Below, piece by piece: positions 23,723 through 33,664 of a DNA stretch of 64,000 bases. How positions within the stretch are numbered: position 1 is the stretch's first letter; every line of letters starts with the position of its first letter. The DNA is from Amycolatopsis thailandensis (GTDB lineage Bacteria > Actinomycetota > Actinomycetes > Mycobacteriales > Pseudonocardiaceae). The position numbers and the translations under genes are program-made. The stretch spans positions 1 to 64,000 of the forward strand of contig NZ_NMQT01000014.1 in assembly GCF_002234405.1 (NCBI RefSeq), written 5' to 3'. The notes below the pieces were generated by a model. It worked only from the letters and a program-made list of their open reading frames with translations, had not been told where the DNA came from and did no database searches.

Positions 23723-25381
23723 TCAGTGGGCGAAGGTGGTCAGGAACCGGTCCCGGAACGTGTCCATTCGCGACACCGGCGCGTTCCGGTCCGGGTGCAG
23801 GCCGTCCTGCCAGTCCCATCCGGCGACCTTGTCGAGCACGGCCTTGTCCCGCGTGACGACGCTGATCGGCACGTCGCGATCCGCGCCCGCGCCGGCGACG
23901 ATCGGGTTCGGCTGGTGGTCGCCCAGGAACACGAGCACGAGGTCGTCGTCCCCGTACGTCTCCACGTACGAGATGAGCGAGTTCAGCGAATACGCGATCG
24001 AGTCGCCGTACGCGCCGCGCACCTTGGCGGGGTCGGTGAACACCTCGTCGGGCGTTTTCCCTTGCGAGGGCATGGGGTTGTAGACCGAACCGTCGCCGAC
24101 GGCCGTCCAGTCGACCAGGCGGGGGAGCGGCGTCCACGGCCAGTGACTGGTGACGAGGTCGATCTCCGCCATCAGCGGCGGATGTTCCCGCGCGCGCTCG
24201 GCGCGCTGGAAGGCCGAAAGCGTGAACTGGTCCGGCATCGTGGCGTAGGAGAACGGCGGGCCGTGATACCCGATGGTCCGTGAGTCGTAGTAGCGGTCGT
24301 AGCCGTAGACCTTGCCCTCCGGCCAGTCCTCCGTATGCGCGGGCACGACGCCGACGGTCTGCCAGCCCGCGCGTTTGAAGGCGCCGCCGAGGGTGAACCG
24401 GTCGGTCTTCACGAAGTCGTCGTAGCGGTGCTGACTGTCGACCCAGACCCCGGACTGGAACGTGGAGTGCGCCAGCCAGCTTCCGGCGCTCGTCGTCGGC
24501 GAGGTCAGGAACGCGCTGCGCGAGCCGTACCCGGCGCTCTTCAGCCGCGCGGTCCCGGCGTCGAGGACCGCGCCGACCTTGGGCGCGATGTCGGAGTCCT
24601 GCACGGCCACCCGCCCGTAGCTCTCGATGAAGGTGAACAGGACGTCCTTGCCGCGCAACGCGTTCAGCAGACCGGACGACGGCGTGTCGCGGAAGGAGTC
24701 GGCGGCGACTTCCGCGGCGAAGGCCTCGCGATCGCGGATACCGGCCCGCACCTGGCGGAGGTCTTCGTAGGCGAAAGCGGCCGCGCTGCGCGACGCGAAC
24801 GGCTGACCCGGGGCGAGCTGCGCGCCGGACACCGCGCACCCGATCCAGACCACGCCGAGCACAGCGGTCACCCTGGTCGACGCGGTGCGCCTGCCCACCA
24901 CCACCCGGCTCAGCCGCAGCGTCGCCAGCCCCATCAGCACGATCACGACGACGGCCAGCAGCGTCAGCCCGAGGAACGACGCGATCGCCCCCGCCCGGCC
25001 GATCGACGTGCCGAGGAGGTCGACGCCGTTGCCGAGGACGCCCCAGTCGAAGACCGGGTCGAACCGCCGGTTCAGCGCGAGCCCGAAGCCGATGTCGATG
25101 GCCTTGACGACGGTCAGGAGCCCGAGGACCGCGCCCGCGGACACCGCGACGATCCGCCGGGCGCCGTCGCGCAGCACGAGGACGAGACCCACCCCGAGCA
25201 GCGCCTCCACCGGCAGCCGTACGAACGCCTCGGATCCGAGCCCGTCGAGGTCCTTCGGCGCGAGCAGGGCGAACAACACGAGGACGGCGGACAGCGTGGT
25301 CACCGCGCTGGACGCGATTTCGCGGGCGGCCGTCCGGTCGCCCGGCAGGCCCACCAGGGCGGGGCGTGGGAAAACCGACAA
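23723..25381 (-). CDS. Membrane sulfatase/LtaS-like alkaline-phosphatase-superfamily protein
   Basis: A protein of 552 aa. The first 180 residues contain about five membrane helices; the rest is an extracytoplasmic alkaline-phosphatase-superfamily domain. LtaS-like metal and nucleophile motifs are present: FIESYGR (metal Glu), SPTTSAGSW (likely Thr nucleophile), and FLGDHQP (metal Asp-His). This suggests phosphoglycerol or sulfate-ester transfer or hydrolysis at the cell surface. The start is TTG at 25381 with GGAAGGA 8 nt upstream. It is not in an obvious operon. Confidence 0.78.
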   Translation of the reverse strand: MSVFPRPALVGLPGDRTAAREIASSAVTTLSAVLVLFALLAPKDLDGLGSEAFVRLPVEALLGVGLVLVLRDGARRIVAVSAGAVLGLLTVVKAIDIGFGLALNRRFDPVFDWGVLGNGVDLLGTSIGRAGAIASFLGLTLLAVVVIVLMGLATLRLSRVVVGRRTASTRVTAVLGVVWIGCAVSGAQLAPGQPFASRSAAAFAYEDLRQVRAGIRDREAFAAEVAADSFRDTPSSGLLNALRGKDVLFTFIESYGRVAVQDSDIAPKVGAVLDAGTARLKSAGYGSRSAFLTSPTTSAGSWLAHSTFQSGVWVDSQHRYDDFVKTDRFTLGGAFKRAGWQTVGVVPAHTEDWPEGKVYGYDRYYDSRTIGYHGPPFSYATMPDQFTLSAFQRAERAREHPPLMAEIDLVTSHWPWTPLPRLVDWTAVGDGSVYNPMPSQGKTPDEVFTDPAKVRGAYGDSIAYSLNSLISYVETYGDDDLVLVFLGDHQPNPIVAGAGADRDVPISVVTRDKAVLDKVAGWDWQDGLHPDRNAPVSRMDTFRDRFLTTFAH

Positions 25382-25465
25382 CGCACGTTCCTTCCGCCGG
25401 GACAGCCTTCACCGGGTTACACGGAGTGCGGGTCCCGGCGGTTCAAAGGTCGGTAGTCTGCGCCG

Positions 25466-26083
25466 GTGAGTGATGAGATCTGGGCGGCCCTCGGTGCGAC
25501 GACCCTCGACGAGGTGCGGCGACGCGCCGCGATCATCGACGCGGTCACCGAGATCGAGCCGGTCGAGGTGGACGGCGCGGAGCGGTTCGCCTGGAACGAC
25601 GGTGGCGGGCAGTCGGCCGTCTGGTACTTCACGCCGGACAAGCACGCGCTGCTGCTGACCTTCGACCACGAGTCGGCGTTGAACCTGTTCGCCGAGGGGA
25701 CCTACGCGGAGCAGGTGGCGCTCTACGGGGGCGTCCCCGAGCACCTCGTCCGGCTGGTTCGCGACCGCCCGGAGAACTACGAGTCCCTCAACATCGTCGA
25801 CGAGGACACGGGGGCCACGATCCTCTACGCCGGTGGCGTGTTCTGGTTCGACGGCGAGCGGTGGGCGCAGGCCGAAGGTTTCCTGGAGCACTGCCGCCGG
25901 GAAGGCTTCGACGCGTTCGGCGAGTCGGGGTTCACCTACTGCCTCGGCGACTACCGGTTCGGCGAGGAGTTCACCCCCGAGGCGATCGTCGAAGCCCGCG
26001 CCGAGGACGGCTACTACGAGGACGACGCCGAACGGCGGAAGAACCTGGCCGAGATCAAGGAGATCTTCGCCAGGCTTGGCTGA
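25466..26083 (+). CDS. Uncharacterised 205-aa acidic protein
   Basis: A soluble acidic protein of 205 aa with many aromatic residues (WYF, FWFDGERW) and no signal peptide or membrane helix. I do not recognise a family; a SUKH-like or other immunity-type fold is possible from the acidic, aromatic-rich style, but no motif proves it. The GTG at 25466 follows a TAGTCT hexamer (25454-25459) by 6 nt, a leaderless promoter. It lies 49 bp upstream of the PhoD-like gene on the same strand and may be co-transcribed with it. Confidence 0.65.
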   Translation: MSDEIWAALGATTLDEVRRRAAIIDAVTEIEPVEVDGAERFAWNDGGGQSAVWYFTPDKHALLLTFDHESALNLFAEGTYAEQVALYGGVPEHLVRLVRDRPENYESLNIVDEDTGATILYAGGVFWFDGERWAQAEGFLEHCRREGFDAFGESGFTYCLGDYRFGEEFTPEAIVEARAEDGYYEDDAERRKNLAEIKEIFARLG

Positions 26084-26132
26084 TTTCCGGCTCAGCGAAC
26101 GAACTTCGCCCGGCTGTGGCACCGTTTCAGGA

Positions 26133-27719
26133 ATGAGTCTGCGCCTGGGTCCCCTGTTGAGACACGTCGACGCGACATCGGCGACGGTGTGGGTCGAGAC
26201 GGACACCGCGAGTGAGGTCGAAGTCCTCGGAACGAGCGCCCGGACGTTCGAGATCCGGGGCCATCACTACGCGTTGCTGGTGCTGACCGGCCTCGAACCC
26301 GGCTCGTCCTTCGAATACGAAGTGCGTGTGGACGGCGAAAAGGTGTGGCCGCTGGAGGACTCCGCGTTCCCGCCGAGCCGCATCCGGACGCTGCCGGAGC
26401 AGGAGTCGCGGGTCCGGCTCGTGTTCGGCTCGTGCCGCAAGCCCCACGACGGCGACTCCTTCGGTCCGGACGCGCTGGCCGCGTACGCCCGCCGGATGGC
26501 CGCGGGCGAGGAAACCGAATGGCCGCAGGCGCTGCTGATGCTCGGCGATCAGGTCTACGCCGACGAGACCACCGACGAGACCCAGGAGTGGCTGGCCCGC
26601 CGTCGCGACACGTCGGAGCCGCCGGGGACCGAGGTCAAGGATTTCGAGGAGTACACCCACCTCTACTTCGAGGCCTGGGGCGAACCGGCGATCCGCTGGC
26701 TGTTGTCCACCGTGCCGACGTCGATGATCTTCGACGACCATGACGTCCGCGACGACTGGAACACCTCCTACACCTGGCAGCAGCAGATGCGTGCCCAGCC
26801 GTGGTGGAAGGAACGTCTGCGCGGCGCGATCATGACCTACTGGGTCTATCAGCACCTCGGGAATCTCGGCCCCGCCGAACTCGCCGAGGACGAAACCTTC
26901 CAGAAGGCCATCACCTCCGGCGGGGACAACGCCGACCTGCTCACCGCGTACGCCGACGAGGCCGACAACGAACGCGACGGCACCAAGGGCGCGCGCTGGA
27001 GTTATCGCCGTGACTTCGGCGGTGTCCGGCTGCTGGTCATCGACAGCCGGGCGGGCCGGATCCTCGCGGGCGGCACCCGGTCGATGGTCGACGACGACGA
27101 GTTCGACTGGATCGAGGAGAACGCCGCCGCGCCGTGCGATCACCTGCTCATCGGCTCCTCGCTGCCGTGGCTGCTGCCCCCGGTCATCTCGCACCTGCAG
27201 TCGCTCAACGAGCGCGCCTGCAACCGCCCCGGGTGGCGCGGCAGGCTCGCGGAGAAGATCCGCCAGGCGGGCGACCTCGAACACTGGGCGGCGTTCCGGG
27301 CGTCGTTCGAGCGGCTGTCCGCGATGATCGCCCGCGAGGGGCGGCGCGACGAACCGCCCGCCACCATCGCGGTGCTCTCGGGCGACGTCCACCACGCCTA
27401 CATCGCCGAGGCGCACTACCCCGAACCGGTGACCTCGACGGTCTACCAGCTCACCTGCTCGCCGGTGCACAACGCCATGCCACGCCCGCTCCGGCTCGCC
27501 TTCGCCGCCACCTGGTCGTCCTCGGTGGCGTCGCTCGCCCGCCGCTGGGCGACACGCGGCGGTGTCGGACCCGATCCGCTCGCCTGGTCCAAGCTGTCCG
27601 GCCCGCATTTCGGCAACGTCATCTCCACGGTCGAGGCCGAGGGCCGATCCGCCGTCACCACGATCGAACAGGCCACCGAAGACGGGCTCGTCGAGGTGGC
27701 CAGGCAGAGGCTGGCTTGA
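26133..27719 (+). CDS. PhoD-like metallophosphatase, cytosolic type
   Basis: A protein of 528 aa. A small N-terminal beta domain (residues 1-85) precedes a PhoD-type calcineurin-like phosphatase with GSCRKP, LGDQVYADE, FDDHDVRDDW, and SGDVHHAY metal-binding motifs. There is no Tat or Sec signal, unlike secreted PhoD, so the substrate is cytoplasmic. Actinomycetes often carry this form; the substrate is unknown. The ATG at 26133 was chosen for the compact N terminus. It follows the unknown 205-aa gene and precedes htpG by 29 bp, but htpG has its own promoter. Confidence 0.82.
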   Translation: MSLRLGPLLRHVDATSATVWVETDTASEVEVLGTSARTFEIRGHHYALLVLTGLEPGSSFEYEVRVDGEKVWPLEDSAFPPSRIRTLPEQESRVRLVFGSCRKPHDGDSFGPDALAAYARRMAAGEETEWPQALLMLGDQVYADETTDETQEWLARRRDTSEPPGTEVKDFEEYTHLYFEAWGEPAIRWLLSTVPTSMIFDDHDVRDDWNTSYTWQQQMRAQPWWKERLRGAIMTYWVYQHLGNLGPAELAEDETFQKAITSGGDNADLLTAYADEADNERDGTKGARWSYRRDFGGVRLLVIDSRAGRILAGGTRSMVDDDEFDWIEENAAAPCDHLLIGSSLPWLLPPVISHLQSLNERACNRPGWRGRLAEKIRQAGDLEHWAAFRASFERLSAMIAREGRRDEPPATIAVLSGDVHHAYIAEAHYPEPVTSTVYQLTCSPVHNAMPRPLRLAFAATWSSSVASLARRWATRGGVGPDPLAWSKLSGPHFGNVISTVEAEGRSAVTTIEQATEDGLVEVARQRLA

Positions 27720-27748
27720 GCGGCTCCCGCGCTCGGTAATATCGGCGC

Positions 27749-29614
27749 GTGACCACCTCTGCCGAAACACTCGAGTTCCAGTCGGAGGCACGTCAGCTCC
27801 TCCAGCTGATGATCCACTCGATCTACTCGAACAAGGACACCTTCCTGCGGGAACTGGTGTCCAACGCCTCCGACGCACTGGACAAACTCCGCCTCGAAGC
27901 GTTCCGCGACAAGGAACTCCAGGTGGATACCGACGATCTCCACATCGAGATCGACACCGACCCCGAAAAGCGCACCCTCACCGTGCGGGACAACGGAATC
28001 GGGATGAGCCGGGACGACGTCGTCGCGTTGATCGGCACGATCGCGAAATCCGGCACCGCCGAATTCCTGAAGAAGCTGAAGGAAACGAAGGATTCCGCGG
28101 CCTCGCAGGATCTGATCGGCCAATTCGGCATCGGTTTCTACGCCAGCTTCATGGTGGCCGACAAGGTCACGCTGCTGACGCGCCGCGCGGGATCGGACGA
28201 GGGCGTCCGGTGGGAGTCCGAAGGCGAAGGCACGTACACCATCGAGACGGTCCCGGACCTGCCGCAGGGCACGTCGGTCGTCCTGCACCTCAAGCCCGAG
28301 GACGCCGAAGACCAGCTCTTCGACTACACCTCGGCCACCAAGATCAAGCAGATCGTCAAGAAGTACTCGGACTTCATCACCTGGCCGATCCGGATGACCG
28401 AGGGCGAAGAGACCGCCACGGTCAACTCGATGAAGGCGCTGTGGGCCCGTTCCTCCAGCGACGTCACCGAAGACGAGTACAACGAGTTCTACAAGCACGT
28501 CGCGCACGACTGGAACGACCCGCTGGAGACGATCCGGCTCCAGGCCGAGGGCACCTTCGAGTACCAGGCGCTGCTGTTCCTGCCGGGGCACGCGCCGCTC
28601 GACCTGTTCATGCGGGAGCGCAAGCGCGGTGTCCAGCTGTACGTGAAGCGCGTCTTCATCATGGACGACTGCGAAGCGCTGATGCCGGAGTACCTGCGCT
28701 TCGTGAAGGGTGTCGTCGACGCGCAGGACCTCTCGCTCAACGTCTCGCGCGAGATCCTCCAGCAGGACAGGCAGATCCAGCTGATCCGCCGTCGCCTGGT
28801 GAAGAAGGTCCTCTCGACCGTCAAGACCCTGATGGCCGACGAGAACCCGTACAAGTATGAGACGTTCTGGAAGGAGTTCGGCCGGGCCGTCAAGGAAGGC
28901 CTGCTGGACGACCACGAGAACCGCACCGCGATCCTCGACATCTGCTCGTTCGCTTCGACGAACGATCCGGAGAAGCTGACTTCGCTGCGCGAGTACGTCG
29001 AGCGGATGAAGGACGGCCAGGAGCACATCTACTACCTGACCGGCGAGTCGCGGCAGAGCATCGAGAACTCCCCGCATCTGGAAGCCTTCCAGGCCAAGGG
29101 CTACGAGGTGCTCGTGCTCACCGACCCGATCGACGAGATGTGGGTCGACGCCGTCTCCGGGTACGAGGAGAAGCAGTTCCAGTCGGTCGCGAAGGGCGAG
29201 GTCGAACTCGACGACGACACCACCGACGAGCAGAAGGAAGAGTTCTCCGGCCTGCTGACCTGGCTGACGACGACGCTGTCGGAGCAGGTCAAGGAGGTCC
29301 GGCTCTCGTCGCGGCTGACGACGTCGCCCGCCTGCATCGTCGGCGACACGAACGACGTCACCCCGACGCTGGAGAAGATGTACCGCGCGATGGGCCAGGA
29401 AATGCCGCAGATCAAGCGGATCCTGGAACTCAACCCGGGCCACCCGCTGGTCGCCGGGCTGCGGTCCTCGTTCGCCGACAAGGGTGAGTCCGAGGGGCTC
29501 GCGGAGACCGCGGAGCTGCTCTACGGCATGGCTCTGCTGGCCGAGGGCGGGGAACTGGGCGACCCCGCCCGCTTCACCAAACTGCTCGCCACGCACCTCC
29601 AGAAGGCCCTGTAG
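27749..29614 (+). CDS. htpG: Molecular chaperone HtpG (Hsp90)
   Basis: A protein of 621 aa, the normal bacterial Hsp90 length. The GHKL ATPase motifs are at the N terminus: [26 protein letters not shown], and [12 protein letters not shown], with GTSVVLHLK later. Middle and C-terminal dimer domains follow ([12 protein letters not shown] is a family hallmark). It folds and remodels client proteins in the cytosol. The GTG at 27749 has no Shine-Dalgarno; a TAATAT hexamer (27737-27742) ends 6 nt upstream, so the mRNA looks leaderless. I saw no CIRCE or HAIR heat-shock operator. Confidence 0.97.
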
Positions 29615-29653
29615 CGGGGAGCTGAAGGGGACATTCCCCGCATAAGACGCCAC

Positions 29654-29696
29654 GAAGGGGCCCTTCACCGCATCGCATGCGGTGAAGGGCCCCTTC
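29654..29696. terminator. Bidirectional terminator-like hairpin between htpG and the siderophore permease
   Basis: Perfect 20-bp arms (29654-29673 / 29677-29696) with a 3-nt loop; core GAAGGGGCCCTTCA. It sits between two converging genes, and an imperfect outer arm (CTGAAGGGG, 29622-29630) flanks it. It shares the GGGGC(C)YTTCA core with the hairpins at 21290 and 59653. Confidence 0.8.
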
Positions 29697-29702
29697 AGCC
29701 CT

Positions 29703-31781
29703 CTACGGCCGGGTCCGCCAGAGCACCAGCACGAAGTAGGGCGTCCCGACCATGGCGATGACCAGGCCGGCCGGGATCTGGGCCGGCGCGATGACCGTCC
29801 GCCCCAGGGTGTCCGCGACGCTCACCAGCACCGCCCCGAGCGCCGCGGCCACCGGGACGACCCGGCCGTGCCGCCCGCCGACCAGCGATCGCGCCAGATG
29901 CGGCGCGACCAGGCCGACGAACGCGACGACACCGATCGCGGACACCGCGGTGGCCGCCAGGATCCCGGAAGCCCCGAGCACCAGCAGCCTCGACCGTTCG
30001 ATGCGCATCCCGAGCACCCGCGGCGTGTCCTCGTCGAGGGCGTGCAGGTCGAGCTCGCGGTGCTTGACCCACAGCAACGGCGTCAGCGCGACGAGCGCCA
30101 GCGCCACCGGCGCGACCTGCTCCAGCGTGCGGCCGTAGGTCGACCCCGAAAGCCAGGTCAGCGCCTTGGCCGAGTTCCACGGGTCGGAGACCACGATCAG
30201 CAGCGTGATCAGCGCCATCCCGGCCGACCAGACCGCGATGCCGATGATCACCAGCCGGTCCGAATCCAGCCCCGATCGCCACGCGAGCCCGTAGACCAGC
30301 ACGAACACGATGGCCGCGCCGAGACCGGCGGCACCGGCGATCGCCCACGCGCCGACCGCGGGGACGATGGTGATCAGCGTGATCGCGCCGAGCCCGGCAC
30401 CCGCGGTGATGCCGAGCAGACCCGGTTCGGCGAGCGGGTTGCGGCTGACCGACTGGATCCCGCAGCCGGACACCGCCAGCGCGGCACCGGCGAGCAACGC
30501 GGCCAGCACCCGCGGAAGTCGTTGGTCCAGCACGAAAGTGAGCGCGGTCCCGGTGTTGCCGGTCACCCAGTTCGCGAGGTCGCCGAGCAGCACCACGCGG
30601 TCGCCCAGCATCAGCCCGACGACCGGGACCACGACGAGCAGCACGACCAGCACGGCGGAGATCGTCACGAGCCGTCGCGTCGATCCGGCGACCCCGACGC
30701 GTCCCGCCGGAGCCGGACGGCGCGAGCCACTGGCCCGGCCGCGCCGCGCCAGCCACACCATCACGACGGCGCCGATGATCGTGGTCACCACCCCGGTCGG
30801 CACGCGCACGGCGGCGGCCGATCCCATGATCGCCCGCAGGACGACGTCGGCACCGAGCACCGTCACCACGCCGACCAGCCCGGACACCGGCAGCAGCGCG
30901 CGGTGCTTGGCGATCGGCAGCAGCAGTTTCGTGATCACCGGCGCGCTGAGCCCGACGAACCCGACCGGCCCGGCGACGGTCACCGCGGCCGCGGTCAGCG
31001 CGACGGTCAGCACGATCGCGCCGACCCGCGTCCGGCGGACCCGGAGGCCGAGCACGGTCGCGTTGTCGTCGCCGAGGGCGAGGATGTCGAGTTTGCGGCC
31101 CATCGCGATGAGCGCCACCACGGCGATCACCACGATCGGCGTCATCTGGCCGGTCGCGCGCAGGTCGGACACCGTCAGCGAACCGCTGCCCCAGGCGAAC
31201 AGCCCGGACGTCTCCTGCTCGAACATGAGCAGCATCAGGATGGTGACCGATTGCAGCGCCAGCAGCACCGCCGAGCCGACGAGCACCAGCCGCGGACTCG
31301 CGGATCCGCCGCCCGCCAGGCCCAGCACGATGACGGCCGCCGCGAGCCCGCCCACGAACGCCGCGCCGCCGACCGGGACGAGCGGCAGCGAAAGCCCGAA
31401 CGCGGAGATGGCGACCACGGCGAAATGCGCGCCCGCGTTGACCGCGAGCGTGTCGGGCGAGGCGAGCGGGTTCCGCGCCACGGACTGCATCCCCGCGCCC
31501 GCGACGCCGAGCGAGATCCCGAGCAGCAACGCGGCGAGCAGCCGGGGGACGCGCGAACCCTCCAGTACGGCAAGGGTTTGCGCGTCCCCGTGCCCGAAGA
31601 TCGCCTTCACCACGTCCAGCGGCCCGGACGTCGAAGTGCCCTGGGCCAGGTGGATGCCGGCCAGGACGGCGATCAGCACCACCAGTCCCGCCGACACCAC
31701 CGCGGTGCGGACCGTCTGCGGCGACCGCACTGTTTCGACGAGTCCTCGGCGGTGAGAAGTACCTCGGACCTTGGTGGTCAT
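29703..31781 (-). CDS. FhuB-like iron-siderophore ABC permease, two fused FecCD domains
   Basis: A protein of 692 aa made of two consecutive FecCD/BtuC permease domains (about residues 30-340 and 365-690), so one chain forms the whole channel, as in E. coli FhuB. Each half has the family segment with SVARNPLASPD or SVSRNPLAEPG, and GFVGL near its coupling helix. The ATG at 31781 overlaps the binding-protein stop by 1 bp (TGATG). Together with the ATPase and lipoprotein it should import ferric siderophore. The operon promoter carries an IdeR-like box. Confidence 0.9.
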   Translation of the reverse strand: MTTKVRGTSHRRGLVETVRSPQTVRTAVVSAGLVVLIAVLAGIHLAQGTSTSGPLDVVKAIFGHGDAQTLAVLEGSRVPRLLAALLLGISLGVAGAGMQSVARNPLASPDTLAVNAGAHFAVVAISAFGLSLPLVPVGGAAFVGGLAAAVIVLGLAGGGSASPRLVLVGSAVLLALQSVTILMLLMFEQETSGLFAWGSGSLTVSDLRATGQMTPIVVIAVVALIAMGRKLDILALGDDNATVLGLRVRRTRVGAIVLTVALTAAAVTVAGPVGFVGLSAPVITKLLLPIAKHRALLPVSGLVGVVTVLGADVVLRAIMGSAAAVRVPTGVVTTIIGAVVMVWLARRGRASGSRRPAPAGRVGVAGSTRRLVTISAVLVVLLVVVPVVGLMLGDRVVLLGDLANWVTGNTGTALTFVLDQRLPRVLAALLAGAALAVSGCGIQSVSRNPLAEPGLLGITAGAGLGAITLITIVPAVGAWAIAGAAGLGAAIVFVLVYGLAWRSGLDSDRLVIIGIAVWSAGMALITLLIVVSDPWNSAKALTWLSGSTYGRTLEQVAPVALALVALTPLLWVKHRELDLHALDEDTPRVLGMRIERSRLLVLGASGILAATAVSAIGVVAFVGLVAPHLARSLVGGRHGRVVPVAAALGAVLVSVADTLGRTVIAPAQIPAGLVIAMVGTPYFVLVLWRTRP

Positions 31782-32758
31782 CAGGCGGTGACGGCCTTCA
31801 CGATCTGGTCGGCGGTCATGATGACCGACTTCGGGCCGCCGAAGGTCCACGTGCCGGACTCCAGCTTGTGGATCTTCTTGGACACCACGAACGGCAGCCG
31901 CTGGTAGACGGCGTTCTGCGCGAGCCCGGTGGTGAAGACGTCCTCTTCGGACGCGCTGTAGAACAGCACGGTCTTCGGGTCGGTGATCGCGGTCAGGCCC
32001 TCGACGTCGGTCTGGCCGAGACCCCACTGCGGGTCGACCTTGCCGGTCCAGACGTTCTTGAGGCCGACGGCCTCGGCGGTGTCGGAGACCAGGGAGCCCT
32101 TGCCGAACGGGCGGATGCTGACGGTGCTGCCTTCGAGGTAGCCGTCGGCCATCAGGAACGGGGTGCCCGCGGCGCCCTTGCCCTCGACGGCCTTCTTGCC
32201 CTCGGCGAGTTTGGCGTCCATTTCGGACAGTTGCTTGTCCGCCTCGGCCTCCTTGCCGACCGTCTTGGCGATCAGCTTGAAGTCCTCGCGCAGCCGGTCG
32301 AAGTTCCGGGCCGCGTCACTGGACTTGGTGACCACGACCGGCACGTACTTCTCGATCTGCGGCACCAGGGTCGAGTCGCGCTCGTCGGCGATGATGACGA
32401 CGTCGGGGTTCAGCCCGACGATCGCGTCGACGCTGGGCTCGTTGCGCTTGCCGACGTCCTTGACCTCCGCGGTCAGCGGAACCGCCTTGTCCCAGACGTT
32501 GTAGCCCGCGACGTCCGCGGCGCCGACCGGCATGACACCGAGCGAGGCGACCATCTCGGCCTCGCCCCACTCCAGCGCGACGACGCGCTTGGCGGGGGCC
32601 TTGAGGTTGACGGCCTTGCCGCGCGCGTCGGTCACCGTGACCGGTCCGCTCGCGGCGGCGGATTCGCCCGGCGCGGCCGCCGTGTTCTCGGTGGTGCCGC
32701 AGGCGGACAGCAGCAGGGCCGTCGCCGCGACGACGGCGGCGGTGCTCAGCAAACGCAT
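31781..32758 (-). CDS. Iron-siderophore ABC transporter substrate-binding lipoprotein
   Basis: A FecB/FhuD-type binding protein of 325 aa. The lipobox LLSAC places the lipidated Cys at residue 20. The two lobes are joined by a long helix, and the N-lobe strand RVVALEWGEAEMVASLGV is typical. It should capture a ferric siderophore or haem-like ligand at the cell surface. It lies 18 bp after the ATPase gene and overlaps the permease gene by 1 bp, so the three genes form one operon in the order ATPase, binding protein, permease. Confidence 0.9.
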   Translation of the reverse strand: MRLLSTAAVVAATALLLSACGTTENTAAAPGESAAASGPVTVTDARGKAVNLKAPAKRVVALEWGEAEMVASLGVMPVGAADVAGYNVWDKAVPLTAEVKDVGKRNEPSVDAIVGLNPDVVIIADERDSTLVPQIEKYVPVVVTKSSDAARNFDRLREDFKLIAKTVGKEAEADKQLSEMDAKLAEGKKAVEGKGAAGTPFLMADGYLEGSTVSIRPFGKGSLVSDTAEAVGLKNVWTGKVDPQWGLGQTDVEGLTAITDPKTVLFYSASEEDVFTTGLAQNAVYQRLPFVVSKKIHKLESGTWTFGGPKSVIMTADQIVKAVTA

Positions 32759-32776
32759 GGGTTCTTCCTGGTTTTC

Positions 32777-33592
32777 TCAGGCGGGCCTGGGCGAATGCCG
32801 CCCGAGTGGCCTGCAGTGGATCGCGCCCGTCACCGGGTCGTTCGCGACGTGGACGGTGACGCCGTAGGCCTGGGAGAGGTGCTCGGTGGTGAGCACCCGC
32901 CCGATGTCACCCGTGGCCACGATGGTTCCCTCGCACAGCAGCACGACCTCGTCGGCGATGATCGCCGCGTGGTCGAGGTCGTGCAGCACCACGCCGACCG
33001 CGACGCCTTCGTTGGCCAGATCGCGGACGACGTCGAGGATCTCGACCTGATAGCGCAGGTCGAGATGGTTGGTGGGCTCGTCGAGCAGCAGCACGGAGGT
33101 CTGCTGGGCGAGACAGGACGCGAGCCAGACACGCTGGAGTTCGCCGCCGGACAGCTCGTCGACGCCGCGTTCGGCCATCGGCGTCACGCCGGTCAGCTCC
33201 ATCGCGCGGCGGATCGCGGCGGCGCCGTCGACGTCGACCCCGCGCCAGCCCGAGCGGTACGGGTACCGGCCGTAGGAGACGACGTCGCGCACGGAGACCC
33301 CGCTCGGTGTCGGCCGGTGCTGGGTCAGCAGCGTGACCTGACGGGCGAACTCCTTGCCGGACAACGCGTTCCCGCCCCAGACGGCGCGTTCGCCGAGCTG
33401 GACACTGCCTTCGCGGGGCTTGTGCAACCGGGCCAGCGAACGCAGGAGCGTCGACTTGCCGGAGCCGTTCGGCCCGACCAGTGCGGTCACCGTGCCGGCG
33501 CGCAGCGACAGGGACACGCCGTCCACCACGGCCCGCTCTTGGTGCGCGAGCACCAGGTCATGGCCGGTGAGCAGCGCGTCTTCCGTAGACAT
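32777..33592 (-). CDS. Iron-siderophore ABC transporter ATPase (FepC/FhuC-like)
   Basis: An ATPase of 271 aa with Walker A GPNGSGKST, Q-loop TLLTQHR, signature LSGGELQRVW, Walker B LLLDEPTNHLD and the switch His in VLHDLDHA. The HLDLRYQ segment after Walker B is typical of the siderophore/B12 class. It is the first gene of the operon. The ATG at 33592 follows a TAGGCT hexamer by 6 nt, so the mRNA looks leaderless, and an IdeR-like box covers that promoter. Confidence 0.92.
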   Translation of the reverse strand: MSTEDALLTGHDLVLAHQERAVVDGVSLSLRAGTVTALVGPNGSGKSTLLRSLARLHKPREGSVQLGERAVWGGNALSGKEFARQVTLLTQHRPTPSGVSVRDVVSYGRYPYRSGWRGVDVDGAAAIRRAMELTGVTPMAERGVDELSGGELQRVWLASCLAQQTSVLLLDEPTNHLDLRYQVEILDVVRDLANEGVAVGVVLHDLDHAAIIADEVVLLCEGTIVATGDIGRVLTTEHLSQAYGVTVHVANDPVTGAIHCRPLGRHSPRPA

Positions 33593-33610
33593 GAGGGGAG
33601 CCTAACCTAA
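33592..33610 (-). promoter_or_regulatory. IdeR/DtxR-like iron box over the siderophore operon promoter
   Basis: Read on the minus strand the site is TTAGGTTAGGCTCCCCTCA. It matches 16 of 19 positions of the IdeR/DtxR consensus TTAGGTTAGGCTAACCTAA. It includes the -10 hexamer TAGGCT and ends at the first base of the start codon, so iron-loaded IdeR would block transcription. It explains iron-repressed expression of all three transporter genes. Confidence 0.75.
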
Positions 33611-33664
33611 GGATCGGCCCATCCCCATGTCGCGAGAGACACAGAGCGCGGGGTGATTGTCCGG

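Noticed and set aside
29703..32027. Longer N terminus for the siderophore permease
   Set aside because: The extra 82 residues lie in the coding region of the binding protein in another frame; the ATG at 31781 with TGATG coupling is the natural start.
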